DNA of 48,353 nt from assembly GCA_964565865.1 (NCBI GenBank), contig CAZMGM010000016.1, forward strand, positions 1 through 48,353, in the 5' to 3' direction. A program made the position numbers and the translations under genes. Positions 26,101 through 33,911 of the stretch are shown here, piece by piece (position 1 is the stretch's first letter; the number at the start of each line of letters is the position of its first letter). This DNA comes from CBDAPI01 sp964565865. Its GTDB lineage: Bacteria > Acidobacteriota > UBA6911 > RPQK01 > CBDAPI01. The notes below the pieces were generated by a model. It made no database searches. It was not told the origin of the DNA and saw nothing but the letters and a program-made list of their open reading frames with translations.

Positions 26101-26139
26101 TTCCGTGTTGGGGAGGGGCGAGGTTATGGTGCCCCTCAC
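23131..26139 (-). CDS. Membrane-anchored AlkP/sulfatase-superfamily protein
   Basis: 1002 aa. The first 170 residues contain about five hydrophobic segments. A catalytic alkaline-phosphatase-like domain follows: VVIVIFDEFPAISML (Asp190-Glu191) is the first metal-binding motif, SEGTLISIPSILNGLYP the nucleophile region, and LVLTSDHGASFLPGD (Asp and His) the C-terminal metal motif. The nucleophile region lacks the C/S-x-P-x-R of formylglycine sulfatases, so it looks more like an LtaS/OpgB-type phosphotransferase or hydrolase. Beyond about residue 540 there are two long beta-rich regions with no signature I know, suggesting carbohydrate- or surface-binding modules. The protein would sit in the inner membrane facing the periplasm. 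Its start overlaps the upstream methyltransferase stop as ATGA, so the two are coupled. Confidence 0.78.
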   Translation of the reverse strand: MRGTITSPLPNTEEPGPGPHLHSLHLATLFGFAVAQPLFDLIGRYPEFLVAQEIGSAGLVSFALGLALALPLFGWGSLVLLNQLSRRLETAAAVLLVGLLSGLLALQVFTRTIPAPGPLLVTEAVGTGLGLGWAYSRFAGLRYFLSTLSPSLFIFPALFLLGSPLWSRGSKPFGMPEVDSSTPVVIVIFDEFPAISMLGQDGQIDSVRYPNLANLAQGAHWFRNTSTVSEGTLISIPSILNGLYPRPGSYRLPTWSNHPRSLFALLRHSHHLNIHENITRLAPPDVATPKLDPAMLFSDLKLVYLHQLLPSDLTRGLPPITGSWKDFAVGAEYGPTQWTEFKANLSGRGAQFRDFVQSIQPTIRPGLHFLHSTLPHASWKYLPDGRIYTLFEKPGVAGVVGPNHEGLDVNQWLEDEWLPIQAYKRHLLQVGYVDTLVGNLVARLKEQNLYEQTLLVLTSDHGASFLPGDSRRRITPSNYPGLIPIPLIVKEPFQKAGRAHDRNVETIDILPTILDILAIEIPWELDGASALSSVPERPLKVVYSDQGEQFTFDARLSAREKFVEQKLDLFGSGDWARLFEAGPHPALVGKELASLRMRKTRSNDPGVALDGGKFFRDVDLGSSFLPCLVGGRLELTGEDWKPFQLAIAVNGVIRSTTRTSPVLEGNRFFTGLVDPTSFVDGSNRVEVFLIEGSGNNPNLRRLRRRDSPLFVETKGEGEERLVYESGNFKPVRQDVIKGWVVGGESEIPNHFFVGGWVVDQQQSSLVSSVVALVNEEVVATGATQFERPEAVKMFDNPALLPSGFRLEFQLPSDSAPGAAGVRVLAVSAGVAGELHYPQDRRCWPFSPESAGTDFVPVYTWGEILTFGVKGSGSPYLQEGWGRPVEGMNWTLGESATLHFQVDGTRGPVVLEAFFKPFLAAGRLDVQRIYIHANGVRVGEWVASEDAFQTYRLEIAAGCIPESGTVTLEFRTPDAAVPVALGVGPDPRVLGLAMIWIRLSPAS

Positions 26140-27533
26140 TGCCGGGTCACACAGTAATAGAGGGTTCTCGTCCCTGACTCCAGAGTCTCCTGGCTCTCGA
26201 TCCGATAGAATTGCCTCAAACTCTTCTCTAGCAATGCCTTCTCGTAGGCTGCATACTGATCATCCTTGTTTCGAAGCAATGCCTGAACCATGGGATCAGA
26301 CTTGTCGACGAATTCAAGGATCAGCTCAGGGCCATTCTGGGCCAGCCACTCTACAAAATCCGGCAGCGGTATGTTGGCGCTGATGACCATGTGATGAATC
26401 AAAGCCAGGGCCAGAATCAAGTCCGGTCGTTCTCGATTGGTGAGCCCCCTCCTCTCGGAGGCCTTCCAGCCCAGCCCCGGTGAAGCGTCCGCCAGGTCGT
26501 TCACGAGCGGGAGTATGCCCCTGGCTTGCTCTTGCTTGAGCCTCAGGTACAGGCGCTCAACAGCCAGCTGATCCGAGTCGATCGAAACTACATAGTCAGA
26601 GTTGCTGGCGGCTATGCGACTGAAGCCTCCCATGTTGGAGCCCAGATCCCAAACCAGCGTCCGGGGATGGGCTCGAGTCACCCTCCGAATGAATTCCCGT
26701 TTGCGCCGACCGGCCGCATCCGAGTAGGGGTTGTCAGAGGCGTAGTCGGCCCAGGTTGAGCCAGCCGGACCCCATTCCAGGCGGGCGATCAGCTTGCGGA
26801 GTTTTCGCAGGTTGGCGGTGATGAGTTCCTTCTTGAAACCGGCCGCCCTTAACAATTTCCTGACATCAGTGGCGGCAGAACCGTAGCGTTTTTCCAGCTT
26901 GCTCTGCAGGAACACATGCGAGAACACACCAGGCCTGAGAAGATCCCGGGACGACATGATGGAATTGCAGTCGGCCGGCCGTATTCCCTCGATGCGTCCC
27001 CGCAGCAGAGGCTGGAAAGGAAAACCCTTATAGCTTTGAAGCATCAAGGGGTAGAGGAAGAGTTGGCTGAACTGTCGATAGCCCTGCCAGGGTTCTCCTT
27101 CCCGGAAGGCCTCAAAAGAACCCGTATCGATAAACACCGGGCGGGTGCCCATCCACTGGACATTGTACGAGGTGGCATCCTTCAATACCATACCTTCCCT
27201 CAGCGCTGCCAAAAGCAGATCAATGTGCAGGAGGGCGGCATCCTTGAGCATGCTGAAGCTCCATTCGTAGGGGTAGGAGACGAACGGGATCCGCTCATGT
27301 TCCAGGACACCGGCCCAGCTGCCCTCCAGCTTTTCCGGATCGAGACCGGAGGCCGCACGAGTCGGGATGATGTGCCCCTTGGCCGTGTACTTCCTGAAAA
27401 AACTGGTTGAAGAAAGATGCTGCCAGTCTTTCCAGCCCTTGCTGCTCAGGGCCCGAAAGATCCGGCCATTTGAGCGGAAGATTCTCCCGTGGCGATCGCG
27501 AAAGGAGCCCGACTCAGCTGTGGCGTCGGTCAT
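26136..27533 (-). CDS. SAM methyltransferase with a kinase-like N-terminal region
   Basis: 465 aa. The C-terminal half is a class I methyltransferase: VWDLGSNMGGFSRIA (294-308) is the SAM glycine motif, YVVSIDSDQLAVERL the acidic strand-2 motif, and LILALALIHHMVISANIPL the motif IV region. NoeA-like nodulation methyltransferases have a comparable architecture. The N-terminal half is unusual. LKDATSYNVQW (117-127) followed about 8 residues later by FIDTGSFEAF has the spacing and residues of the catalytic loop (D-x4-N) and the DFG-like metal motif of protein-kinase-fold phosphotransferases such as APH or LanC-associated kinases. A phosphotransfer activity is inference only. The start ATG 27533 follows a 71-nt gap from the small membrane protein on the same strand. 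Confidence 0.75.
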   Translation of the reverse strand: MTDATAESGSFRDRHGRIFRSNGRIFRALSSKGWKDWQHLSSTSFFRKYTAKGHIIPTRAASGLDPEKLEGSWAGVLEHERIPFVSYPYEWSFSMLKDAALLHIDLLLAALREGMVLKDATSYNVQWMGTRPVFIDTGSFEAFREGEPWQGYRQFSQLFLYPLMLQSYKGFPFQPLLRGRIEGIRPADCNSIMSSRDLLRPGVFSHVFLQSKLEKRYGSAATDVRKLLRAAGFKKELITANLRKLRKLIARLEWGPAGSTWADYASDNPYSDAAGRRKREFIRRVTRAHPRTLVWDLGSNMGGFSRIAASNSDYVVSIDSDQLAVERLYLRLKQEQARGILPLVNDLADASPGLGWKASERRGLTNRERPDLILALALIHHMVISANIPLPDFVEWLAQNGPELILEFVDKSDPMVQALLRNKDDQYAAYEKALLEKSLRQFYRIESQETLESGTRTLYYCVTRQ

Positions 27534-27604
27534 GATTCATTCCTAGTCGCGCGGGAGACACCTTGCTGGGTTCGATCGACAAACCAGGTTAGCAGCCCGT
27601 ACTG

Positions 27605-27802
27605 CTAACTTCTGGCCAGTTTATCCTTCACTTCTGGCTCGGACTCTGAAGCTGGTTTTTCTCTCCTGATTCCAACCAGAGCCAAAATTTGGTTCCAAAA
27701 GAATCTGATGATGACGAAGAGGCCGGCCACTCCTCCCAGAATCAGCTGCAGCAGCATGCTCCCGGTTCCGGGATCCATATAGGCAAGAGGCCCAATCGTC
27801 AT
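27605..27802 (-). CDS. Small membrane protein with YMDPGTGS motif
   Basis: 65 aa from ATG 27802; the longer frame to 27910 runs into the galU promoter region. The N-terminus reads MTIGPLAYMDPGTGSMLLQL, followed by one hydrophobic helix (about 16-40) and a charged tail (REKPASESEPEVKDKLARS). Short proteins beginning with YMDPGTGS and a single transmembrane helix are recurrent in bacterial genomes and often precede sulfatase-like or methyltransferase genes, as here. Their role is not known to me. It is the first gene of the module with the methyltransferase and the AlkP-superfamily protein, and is divergent from galU. Confidence 0.7.
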   Translation of the reverse strand: MTIGPLAYMDPGTGSMLLQLILGGVAGLFVIIRFFWNQILALVGIRREKPASESEPEVKDKLARS

Positions 27803-27953
27803 GGCCAAGAAGGTAGCAAAAGCATGGCTCAGGGTGCAATCAAGCTCCAAGCTTCTTACAGAACGGTGCAGCCTCAGCTCACCGTTGAAGAACGGCCATC
27901 GGCCTCTCAACGGTCAACTGTCCACCCTCAACCATCACCCAGCCGGACAAAAG

Positions 27954-27962
27954 TGCTATGAT
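27954..27962 (+). promoter_or_regulatory. Extended -10 promoter of galU
   Basis: TGCTATGAT (TATGAT at 27957-27962) with no strong -35. It gives a leader of about 42 nt before ATG 28011, which has a GAAGG ribosome site. Confidence 0.45.
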
Positions 27963-28010
27963 CTCAGTCTTGACCGGCCAAGAAAGGCCTGTAACAACTC
28001 GAAGGCATCC

Positions 28011-28904
28011 ATGAGTACCGTTCGCAAGGGAGTCATCCCCGCCGCCGGGCTGGGTACGCGATTCCTTCCGGCTACCAAGGCTATTCCCAAGGAAATGTTG
28101 CCCATCGTCGACAAGCCCACCATTCAGTACGTGGTGGAGGAGGCAGTGGATTCCGGGCTGAAGGATATCCTTTTCATCACCTCCCGGGGGAAGAGCGCCA
28201 TCGAGGACCACTTTGACTTCGACTTCATGCTCGATTACATGCTGGAGGCAAGGGCAAAACAGAAACTTCTCGAGACAGTACGCAGGGTGGCTGAAATGGT
28301 GTCGGTGACCTCGGTCAGACAGAAGGAGCCTCTGGGCCTGGGGCACGCAGTTTTGGTTTCGGAGCCTTTTGTCGGGGACGAGCCCTTTGGCGTTTTCCTG
28401 AGTGACGACATCATCGAAAGTGAGACTCCTGCCATGCAACAGCTGCTGGATGTCTTCGGGGGAAATCCAGGAAGCATTCTGGGCGTGCAAGAAGTAGAAC
28501 CTGCTGCCGTTTCCAGATACGGAATTGTGAAGACTGTTCCCGTGGAGGGAAACACAGGAAGCCTTCTGCGGGTGGTAGACGTGGTGGAGAAACCGGCTCT
28601 ATCAGAGGCGCCCTCCAATCTGGCGATTATGGGACGCTACATCCTGATGCCGGAGATTTTTCAGAGCCTCCGGCAAACAACGCCCGGTGCAATTGGAGAG
28701 ATTCAGTTGACAGACGGAATAAGAGGACTAATTGAGCGGGGATATCCAGTCTTTGCCCATCGATTTCACGGGAGACGCTATGATGCCGGTGACAAGCTGG
28801 AGCATCTGATCGCTACCGTGGAACTCGCTCTCAAACACGAGGAAGTGGGGCCGGCGTTTCGTGACTACCTTCTCCATCTAAAACTGGAAAACGACCGGCC
28901 CTAG
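28011..28904 (+). CDS. galU: UTP--glucose-1-phosphate uridylyltransferase
   Basis: 297 aa from ATG 28011, with GAAGG 6 nt upstream; the open frame from 27801 continues through promoter sequence and is rejected. The enzyme makes UDP-glucose from UTP and glucose-1-phosphate in the cytoplasm. The nucleotidyltransferase signature is IPAAGLGTRFLPATKAIPKE, followed by MLPIVDKPTIQYVVEEA, and the metal-binding region FGVFLSDDIIES. The C-terminus matches the bacterial GalU family (GEIQLTDGIRGLI, GRRYDAGDKLE). It precedes serS by 44 nt on the same strand and may share its transcript. UDP-glucose feeds surface glycan synthesis, which may connect it to the divergent membrane-protein module. Confidence 0.95.
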   Translation: MSTVRKGVIPAAGLGTRFLPATKAIPKEMLPIVDKPTIQYVVEEAVDSGLKDILFITSRGKSAIEDHFDFDFMLDYMLEARAKQKLLETVRRVAEMVSVTSVRQKEPLGLGHAVLVSEPFVGDEPFGVFLSDDIIESETPAMQQLLDVFGGNPGSILGVQEVEPAAVSRYGIVKTVPVEGNTGSLLRVVDVVEKPALSEAPSNLAIMGRYILMPEIFQSLRQTTPGAIGEIQLTDGIRGLIERGYPVFAHRFHGRRYDAGDKLEHLIATVELALKHEEVGPAFRDYLLHLKLENDRP

Positions 28905-28948
28905 CAGTCTGTCAGCAGCCAGCTCCGGTACATCCGGTTCTAAAAGAG

Positions 28949-30265
28949 ATGCTGGAACGAAGTCGAATACGAGACCAGCTGGAATTCGTCCAGGAGCGAC
29001 TGGCCCGCAAGGGGTATGCGCTCGATGGGGAAGAATTTTCCGCACTGGATGGGCGGGAAAAGTCCCTCAGGATCGAGAGTGAAGAACTCCGCGCGCTCCG
29101 CAATCAGACCAGCGAGGAAATCTCGCTGCTGAAAAAGAGCGGCGAAAATGTCTCTGCACAGATCCGGAAAATGAAAAGCGTCTCGGAGAGGATTAAACAG
29201 CTGGACAGGCAATTGTCAGGCGCGGAGAGCGACCTCTTCAACTTCCTGGCGGTGATTCCCAACCTTCCTCACGAAACGGTGCCGGTGGGTGAGGACTCGA
29301 TCGCCAATAAATTGATCCGCCAGGTCGGCAAGGTTCCGGATTTTGGCTTTCAGATCAAGGATCACGTCGAGCTGGGCCAGGAGTTGAGTATCCTGGACCC
29401 GGGTCGGGCTGCCAAGATAACCGGATCGCGCTTTACGAATTACTATGGGGCTGGAGCTCTCATGGAACGGGCCTTGATCAACTTTATGCTCGATATCCAT
29501 ACGACTGAGCATGGGTATCTTGAAACGCTTCCGCCCTTCATGGCAAATCGGAAAAGCTTTTTCGGAACCGGCAACCTGCCCAAGTTCGAATCGGATCTCT
29601 TCAAAATCGAAATAGCCGACGACTCGAAGGGAGACTACTTTTTGGTTCCCACGGCAGAAGTGCCGGTGACCAATATTTTCGCCGACGAGATACTGAATGA
29701 AGACGGCCTGCCCTTCCGGTTCACCGCCTACACACCCTGTTTCAGGAGGGAGGCCGGTTCCTATGGCGTCGATACGCGGGGCCTGATCCGACAGCACCAG
29801 TTCAACAAGGTCGAGCTGGTGCATTTCTGCAAACCTGAAGATTCCTACGAACAGTTGGAGATTCTGACCAGCAACGCCGAGACGATTCTCAGGCGGCTTG
29901 GTCTTCCCTACCGTGTGGTTGTTCTTTCCACCGGCGATACGAGTTTCAGTTCAGCAAAAACCTACGACATTGAAGTTTGGATCCCAAGTCAGAACACTTA
30001 TCGGGAGATCTCTTCCTGTAGTAATTTTGAGGATTTTCAGTCTCGCCGTGCTAACATCCGTTGTCGCGGTTCGTCACACAAGAAGACCCGATTCGCCCAC
30101 ACGCTAAACGGTTCCGGTCTGGCGATTGGGCGCACCTGGGTGGCGATTGTCGAGAACTATCAGCAGGAGAATGGATCTGTTCTGATCCCCGAGGCATTAC
30201 GGGGTTATATGGGGGGGCTGGAGTCAATATCCTCCCGGGATCCAGGACTCTTGAGGATTACCTGA
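28949..30265 (+). CDS. serS: Seryl-tRNA synthetase
   Basis: 438 aa, full length. It charges tRNA-Ser with serine; one tRNA-Ser(UGA) gene lies in the window at 34.4 kb. The N-terminal half is the long antiparallel coiled-coil arm (about 10-110, RIRDQLEFVQERLARKGYAL and onward) that grips the tRNA variable arm. Class II motif 2 is FRREAGSYGVDTRGLIRQHQ, and motif 3 covers LNGSGLAIGRTWVAIVENY through the following catalytic Arg in EALRGYMGG. The CSNFEDFQSRRANIR segment is a SerRS landmark. No T-box leader is visible. Two further genes, GntR and add, follow with short gaps. Confidence 0.96.
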   Translation: MLERSRIRDQLEFVQERLARKGYALDGEEFSALDGREKSLRIESEELRALRNQTSEEISLLKKSGENVSAQIRKMKSVSERIKQLDRQLSGAESDLFNFLAVIPNLPHETVPVGEDSIANKLIRQVGKVPDFGFQIKDHVELGQELSILDPGRAAKITGSRFTNYYGAGALMERALINFMLDIHTTEHGYLETLPPFMANRKSFFGTGNLPKFESDLFKIEIADDSKGDYFLVPTAEVPVTNIFADEILNEDGLPFRFTAYTPCFRREAGSYGVDTRGLIRQHQFNKVELVHFCKPEDSYEQLEILTSNAETILRRLGLPYRVVVLSTGDTSFSSAKTYDIEVWIPSQNTYREISSCSNFEDFQSRRANIRCRGSSHKKTRFAHTLNGSGLAIGRTWVAIVENYQQENGSVLIPEALRGYMGGLESISSRDPGLLRIT

Positions 30266-30289
30266 AGGATCCGACGCTCTCGAAGCGGG

Positions 30290-31237
30290 ATGCTTAAATT
30301 CAATCTAGACAAGTCAAGCCAACTGCCCTACTTCGATCAGATCAAGGGCCAGCTCCTTTCGGCGATTTACTGTGGAAAAATCAGCGAGGGTGATCGTTTG
30401 CCCTCGATCCGGGAGCTCGCCGACGACCTGGAAGTCAACTACAAAACCATCCGTCGTGTCTATCAGCGATTGGGAGAAGAAGGCCTTCTTGAAATCGTGG
30501 CCGGTAGCGGCGCCTTCCTACGCAAGCGGAAAGGCAGCGAGAGTTTTGAACACATGCGCCGACGGGCCATCTTCCGAATGCTGGGAGATTTTACGGAAAA
30601 AGGCCGGGATCTGGGACTGAAAACCGAACGACTTCTGGCCCTGCTGGAAGCTTACACCAGCGGTCGAAGTTTGAGACCGCTGAAGCTGGCCGTCGTGGAT
30701 GACGAGGAAGAAGCGTTCATATTCGCAAGTGAGCTCGAGGCCAGACTGGGAGCCAGTGCCCTGCCTGTCTCTCTCGAAGAAGCGCCGCACCCTGAGGGCA
30801 CCAAACGCCTGAAGCAATGCGACATTCTTCTCACCACCAGCTGGCATTTGGATGAGGTTGTCTCCCTAGCCCGGGAACTGGGGAAAGAAGTTGTCGAAAT
30901 CAAACCCAGCCATCAGATCTACGCAGAGATTCTGAGCGCAGCCCAGGACCGCAATGTCGGGATTGTCATTCGCGACGAAAAGACGATGCATGCGTCCTGG
31001 GAAGTCTTCATGAGCATCTACCATCCTTCTACCAACAAGCGTTTCTGGATCGCACCGATTCACGAAACCGACCTGATTGAGAAGATAATTGAGGAAGCGG
31101 ATCTCATCTTTGTTTCTCCGATGTGCTGGGACGAAATGCGACGACTTACCCCCTCAGGAAAAGAACTGAAGACCTACGAGAACTTCATCTCCGAGGAGAC
31201 ACTGGCTGACTTGCGACAGATCCAGCTGCTGAGTTGA
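30290..31237 (+). CDS. GntR-family transcriptional regulator with unassigned C-terminal domain
   Basis: 315 aa. The N-terminal winged helix-turn-helix is clear: LPYFDQIKGQLLSAIYCG, LPSIRELADDLEVNYKTIRR and YQRLGEEGLLEIVAGSGAFL are the GntR HTH and wing. A helical linker (about 80-120) follows, and then an alpha/beta domain (LKLAVVDDEEEAFIFASELE, CDILLTTSWHLDEVVSLARE, IGIVIRDEKTM-like) of roughly 190 aa. This is not the UTRA, FCD or aminotransferase domain of the common GntR subfamilies; it resembles a two-strand Rossmann-like sensor fold of the type seen in YtrA-related or periplasmic-binding-derived regulators. The ligand is unknown. It sits 24 nt after serS and 56 nt before add, so control of adenosine deaminase or autoregulation is plausible. 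Confidence 0.8.
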   Translation: MLKFNLDKSSQLPYFDQIKGQLLSAIYCGKISEGDRLPSIRELADDLEVNYKTIRRVYQRLGEEGLLEIVAGSGAFLRKRKGSESFEHMRRRAIFRMLGDFTEKGRDLGLKTERLLALLEAYTSGRSLRPLKLAVVDDEEEAFIFASELEARLGASALPVSLEEAPHPEGTKRLKQCDILLTTSWHLDEVVSLARELGKEVVEIKPSHQIYAEILSAAQDRNVGIVIRDEKTMHASWEVFMSIYHPSTNKRFWIAPIHETDLIEKIIEEADLIFVSPMCWDEMRRLTPSGKELKTYENFISEETLADLRQIQLLS

Positions 31238-31293
31238 CTTGAAGGCAGAAGAAGAGCGCTGATGGAATTGTCGATCCGGAGAGCTACGCTTAT

Positions 31294-32346
31294 ATGCCCA
31301 AGACTTCCAATCCCAGCGACACGAAAAGACTGATTTCTCTAATAACGATCCTTCCCAAGGTTGAGCTTCATCTGCATCTCGAAGGATCGATCCGGCCCGA
31401 GCGGTTTTTGAAGCTGAGCCGAAAGTATCGGACGGAGTTCCGTGAGTGGTCGGTCGAAGAGATTCAACGACAGCTTTTCACCTACTCCGATTTCGTTAGC
31501 TTCCTGCGCACCTACAAGGTAGTTTGCGAGCACCTGAGAGAACCAGAAGACTACGTGGCTCTGGTGGCGGACCTCCGTGGCTACCTGCAAAGTCAAAACA
31601 TCCGCTATGCCGAGTTGTTCATTGCTCCGTCCATCCCCACCAGGAACGGCTTCAACACACGGGAGATTCTCGAGGCCGCCCTGGCCGCTGGTAGAGAAGT
31701 TGCCAACGAGCTGTCCATAAAGCTCCGCTGGATTTTTGACTGTGTCCGTCAGTTTGGTCTTGAGCCGGCCCGGGAAACCGCCGAACAGGCCGCAGAATAC
31801 CAGAAGCAGGGCGTCGTGGGCCTGGGTCTGGCCGGAGATGAGACGGCAGTCGAAAGCCGGGAGTTCGAAGAAACATTCGGCTGGGCGAGAGCTCACGGAC
31901 TATACGTGCACGTCCATGCGGGCGAAATCGGGGGACCGCAACAGGTCTGGGACGCGGTAAAGATACTGGGGGCGGATCGCATCGGTCATGGCATCCAGGC
32001 CGCGTGCGACCATCAACTGATGAGCTATCTGAAGGATCACGCAATCGGGTTGGATATCTGCCTCACCAGCAATGCCAGGACAGGGGCCTGGAAACCGCTC
32101 TCCAGAAACCCGTTCCATCTCCTCTACAAACGGGGCGTACCGGTCACCCTCAACACCGACGATCCAGGACTTTTTGACACGTCTCTCGAGCAGGAGTATG
32201 TCAGGGCTGTCCGTTGTTTTGAGCTGGGGGAAAGCGACCTGTCTCATATCATTCTGCAGGGAGTCCGCAGCTCCTTTCTCTCCCACCAGGAGCGCATGAA
32301 GCTGATGAATGAGTTCCAGGATTCAATTCACGAGCTGACGGCTTAG
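31294..32346 (+). CDS. add: Adenosine deaminase
   Basis: 350 aa. Zn-dependent hydrolytic deamination of adenosine to inosine in purine salvage, or of a related aminopurine. The amidohydrolase motifs are in order: HLHLEGS (His26, His28), HAGE (His208, Glu211), IGHGI (His232), TLNTDDPGLFDT (Asp289-Asp290). Spacing and length are typical for bacterial adenosine deaminases; adenine deaminases of the same superfamily often lack the same HAGE context, but I cannot exclude adenine or a modified-adenine substrate. CGGAG lies about 10 nt before ATG 31294. It is the last gene of the galU-serS-GntR-add run and is followed by a GC hairpin at 32498-32517. Confidence 0.93.
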   Translation: MPKTSNPSDTKRLISLITILPKVELHLHLEGSIRPERFLKLSRKYRTEFREWSVEEIQRQLFTYSDFVSFLRTYKVVCEHLREPEDYVALVADLRGYLQSQNIRYAELFIAPSIPTRNGFNTREILEAALAAGREVANELSIKLRWIFDCVRQFGLEPARETAEQAAEYQKQGVVGLGLAGDETAVESREFEETFGWARAHGLYVHVHAGEIGGPQQVWDAVKILGADRIGHGIQAACDHQLMSYLKDHAIGLDICLTSNARTGAWKPLSRNPFHLLYKRGVPVTLNTDDPGLFDTSLEQEYVRAVRCFELGESDLSHIILQGVRSSFLSHQERMKLMNEFQDSIHELTA

Positions 32347-32497
32347 GGATCAAGATTGGGCCGCGTTCGGCACAGGCTATTCCCCGATCTCTTTCGCCAC
32401 TCCAGGGCTTTGTTTGTGGGCGGATCAATAGCCCTGGAGGAAGCGACACTGGCCGCTTTAAGGTACCAAACAGACCCGGAGGGGCAATGGGAAATAG

Positions 32498-32517
32498 CCG
32501 GGGCCGCCAGGCCCCGG
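32498..32517. terminator. GC-rich hairpin downstream of add
   Basis: A perfect 8-bp stem (CCGGGGCC-GCCA-GGCCCCGG) stands in the gap between the end of add and the FAD oxidoreductase terminus. It has no T-run on the plus side, so it is either a Rho-dependent or processing hairpin, or a repeat-type element; an A/T-rich stretch flanks it on the minus side. Confidence 0.45.
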
Positions 32518-32618
32518 AAATCACGGATAGAATCCTTACCCAGCCCCCAAAGGAGGCGAGAGAAAAAGCAGGATCTGAGCTGAAGGGCCGGGCTTCAAAT
32601 CATGAACTTTCAACTCCT

Positions 32619-33884
32619 TCAAAACCCCAGCACCAGACGGCATCGATCTAGCCGTGACAGCCGGGTCCTGGCTCCAGGACCAGCGGCTAATGCCACCACC
32701 CTCCTTCTCAGTCGGCTGGAACGAGCTATGGACCGCCTGGCACGCTCCGCGAGCCAGGGAAAACGCAGCCAGCCGAGGAGACTTCGGGATAATTGATCTG
32801 CGTGAAGAAAATAGTCCTCGCGCCTTCTCGTGTAGGTGCTGAGGTGCGCAGCGCTCAACTGATTCTCTTCCAGGCATCGTCCTAGAACAGCGGCTGCCAG
32901 ATGGGCGTCCCGGAGAGCAATCGTCATTCCCTGGCCGGTGATGGGATCGACGGCACCAGCCGCATCACCCACTAGAAGCAAGCGCTCTGCGTGGCAGCTC
33001 GCGAATCGCGCTGACAGGGGGGAAGTGGTCTCTGCCCGGCTACAATGGCCAACATTCCCCAGACGATCCAGGATCGCGGGAAACTTTCTCAGGAGTTCTT
33101 CATACAGAGCATCCGCCCCTTTTGAGACCGGAAGAAAACGCCTGTCTGCAAGCAAGGTAATACGGGCGCTACGAGATGAGAGGGGAGCTACATAGGCCTC
33201 CGCCCCTGTCGCACAGTAAACTTCCACTGCCCGACCCGACGTGTGGGAGTATTCCTCGTAGAGGCGGCGCAGCGCAAAGCGTAGCCGGCCACAGGAAAGG
33301 CTACCGATACCTGCAGCTGCCCGAACGCGGGATCGGATTCCGTCTGCGCCAACCAGAACCCGGGCTATAACACGCTCGCAGCGGTCACCCTCCTGGATCT
33401 TGAGTTCCACACCCCGGGGCCCGACTCGAGATTGCACAACGCGGCAGCCCTCCCTCAAGTCAACTTTCCTGTGAGAGGAAGCGAAGCGGACCAATAGGTG
33501 ATCTAGCGACTCCCTTGTCAATACGCAGCCGAGTCGGCGGGGAGCATGCTCTGAAAAATCCAGTTTGAGAATACCCCGGTTGGGAAGGTGAAAACGGAGA
33601 GCGGAAAAACTCCGGGCTCCGGCCTGCCGGATTTGTTCGGTCAGCCCCAGGTCCTCCAGCAGGCTCCTCCCAGCCGGCATGAGGCCCTCCCCGCAGATCT
33701 TGGGCCTGGGGAACCTGGCTTTGTCGATCAACACGGCCCGGAACCCGGAACGGGCCAGAAGAGCAGCACAGACTGATCCCGCAATTCCGGCCCCGACCAC
33801 GGCGGCGTCATAGCTGTGACCATGGCCCCGCTTGGATCTGAGCGCAATTGAGCCCGCAGACTGGTGGGGTGAAGAAGCATGCAC
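32619..33884 (-). CDS. FAD-dependent oxidoreductase of the geranylgeranyl-reductase/monooxygenase type
   Basis: About 421 aa from GTG 33884; the frame is open upstream to 34106, but that part runs opposite the cupin gene and past its start, so GTG 33884 is the best available start. The Rossmann motif is YDAAVVGAGIAGSVCAALLA, the DG motif VLVGADGIRSRVRAAAG, and the second FAD motif LLLVGDAAGAVDPITGQGM. The ICGEGLMPAG stretch near residue 66 is characteristic of the geranylgeranyl reductase/halogenase-type group. Substrate is unknown; isoprenoid or lipid saturation, or aromatic hydroxylation, are all in family range. It is divergent from the cupin with a 43-bp gap holding a perfect palindrome. 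Confidence 0.82.
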   Translation of the reverse strand: MHASSPHQSAGSIALRSKRGHGHSYDAAVVGAGIAGSVCAALLARSGFRAVLIDKARFPRPKICGEGLMPAGRSLLEDLGLTEQIRQAGARSFSALRFHLPNRGILKLDFSEHAPRRLGCVLTRESLDHLLVRFASSHRKVDLREGCRVVQSRVGPRGVELKIQEGDRCERVIARVLVGADGIRSRVRAAAGIGSLSCGRLRFALRRLYEEYSHTSGRAVEVYCATGAEAYVAPLSSRSARITLLADRRFLPVSKGADALYEELLRKFPAILDRLGNVGHCSRAETTSPLSARFASCHAERLLLVGDAAGAVDPITGQGMTIALRDAHLAAAVLGRCLEENQLSAAHLSTYTRRREDYFLHADQLSRSLLGWLRFPWLAERARRSIARSSRLRRRVVALAAGPGARTRLSRLDRCRLVLGF

Positions 33885-33911
33885 ATGGACGAGTATATCC
33901 CGCTTCTCGGT

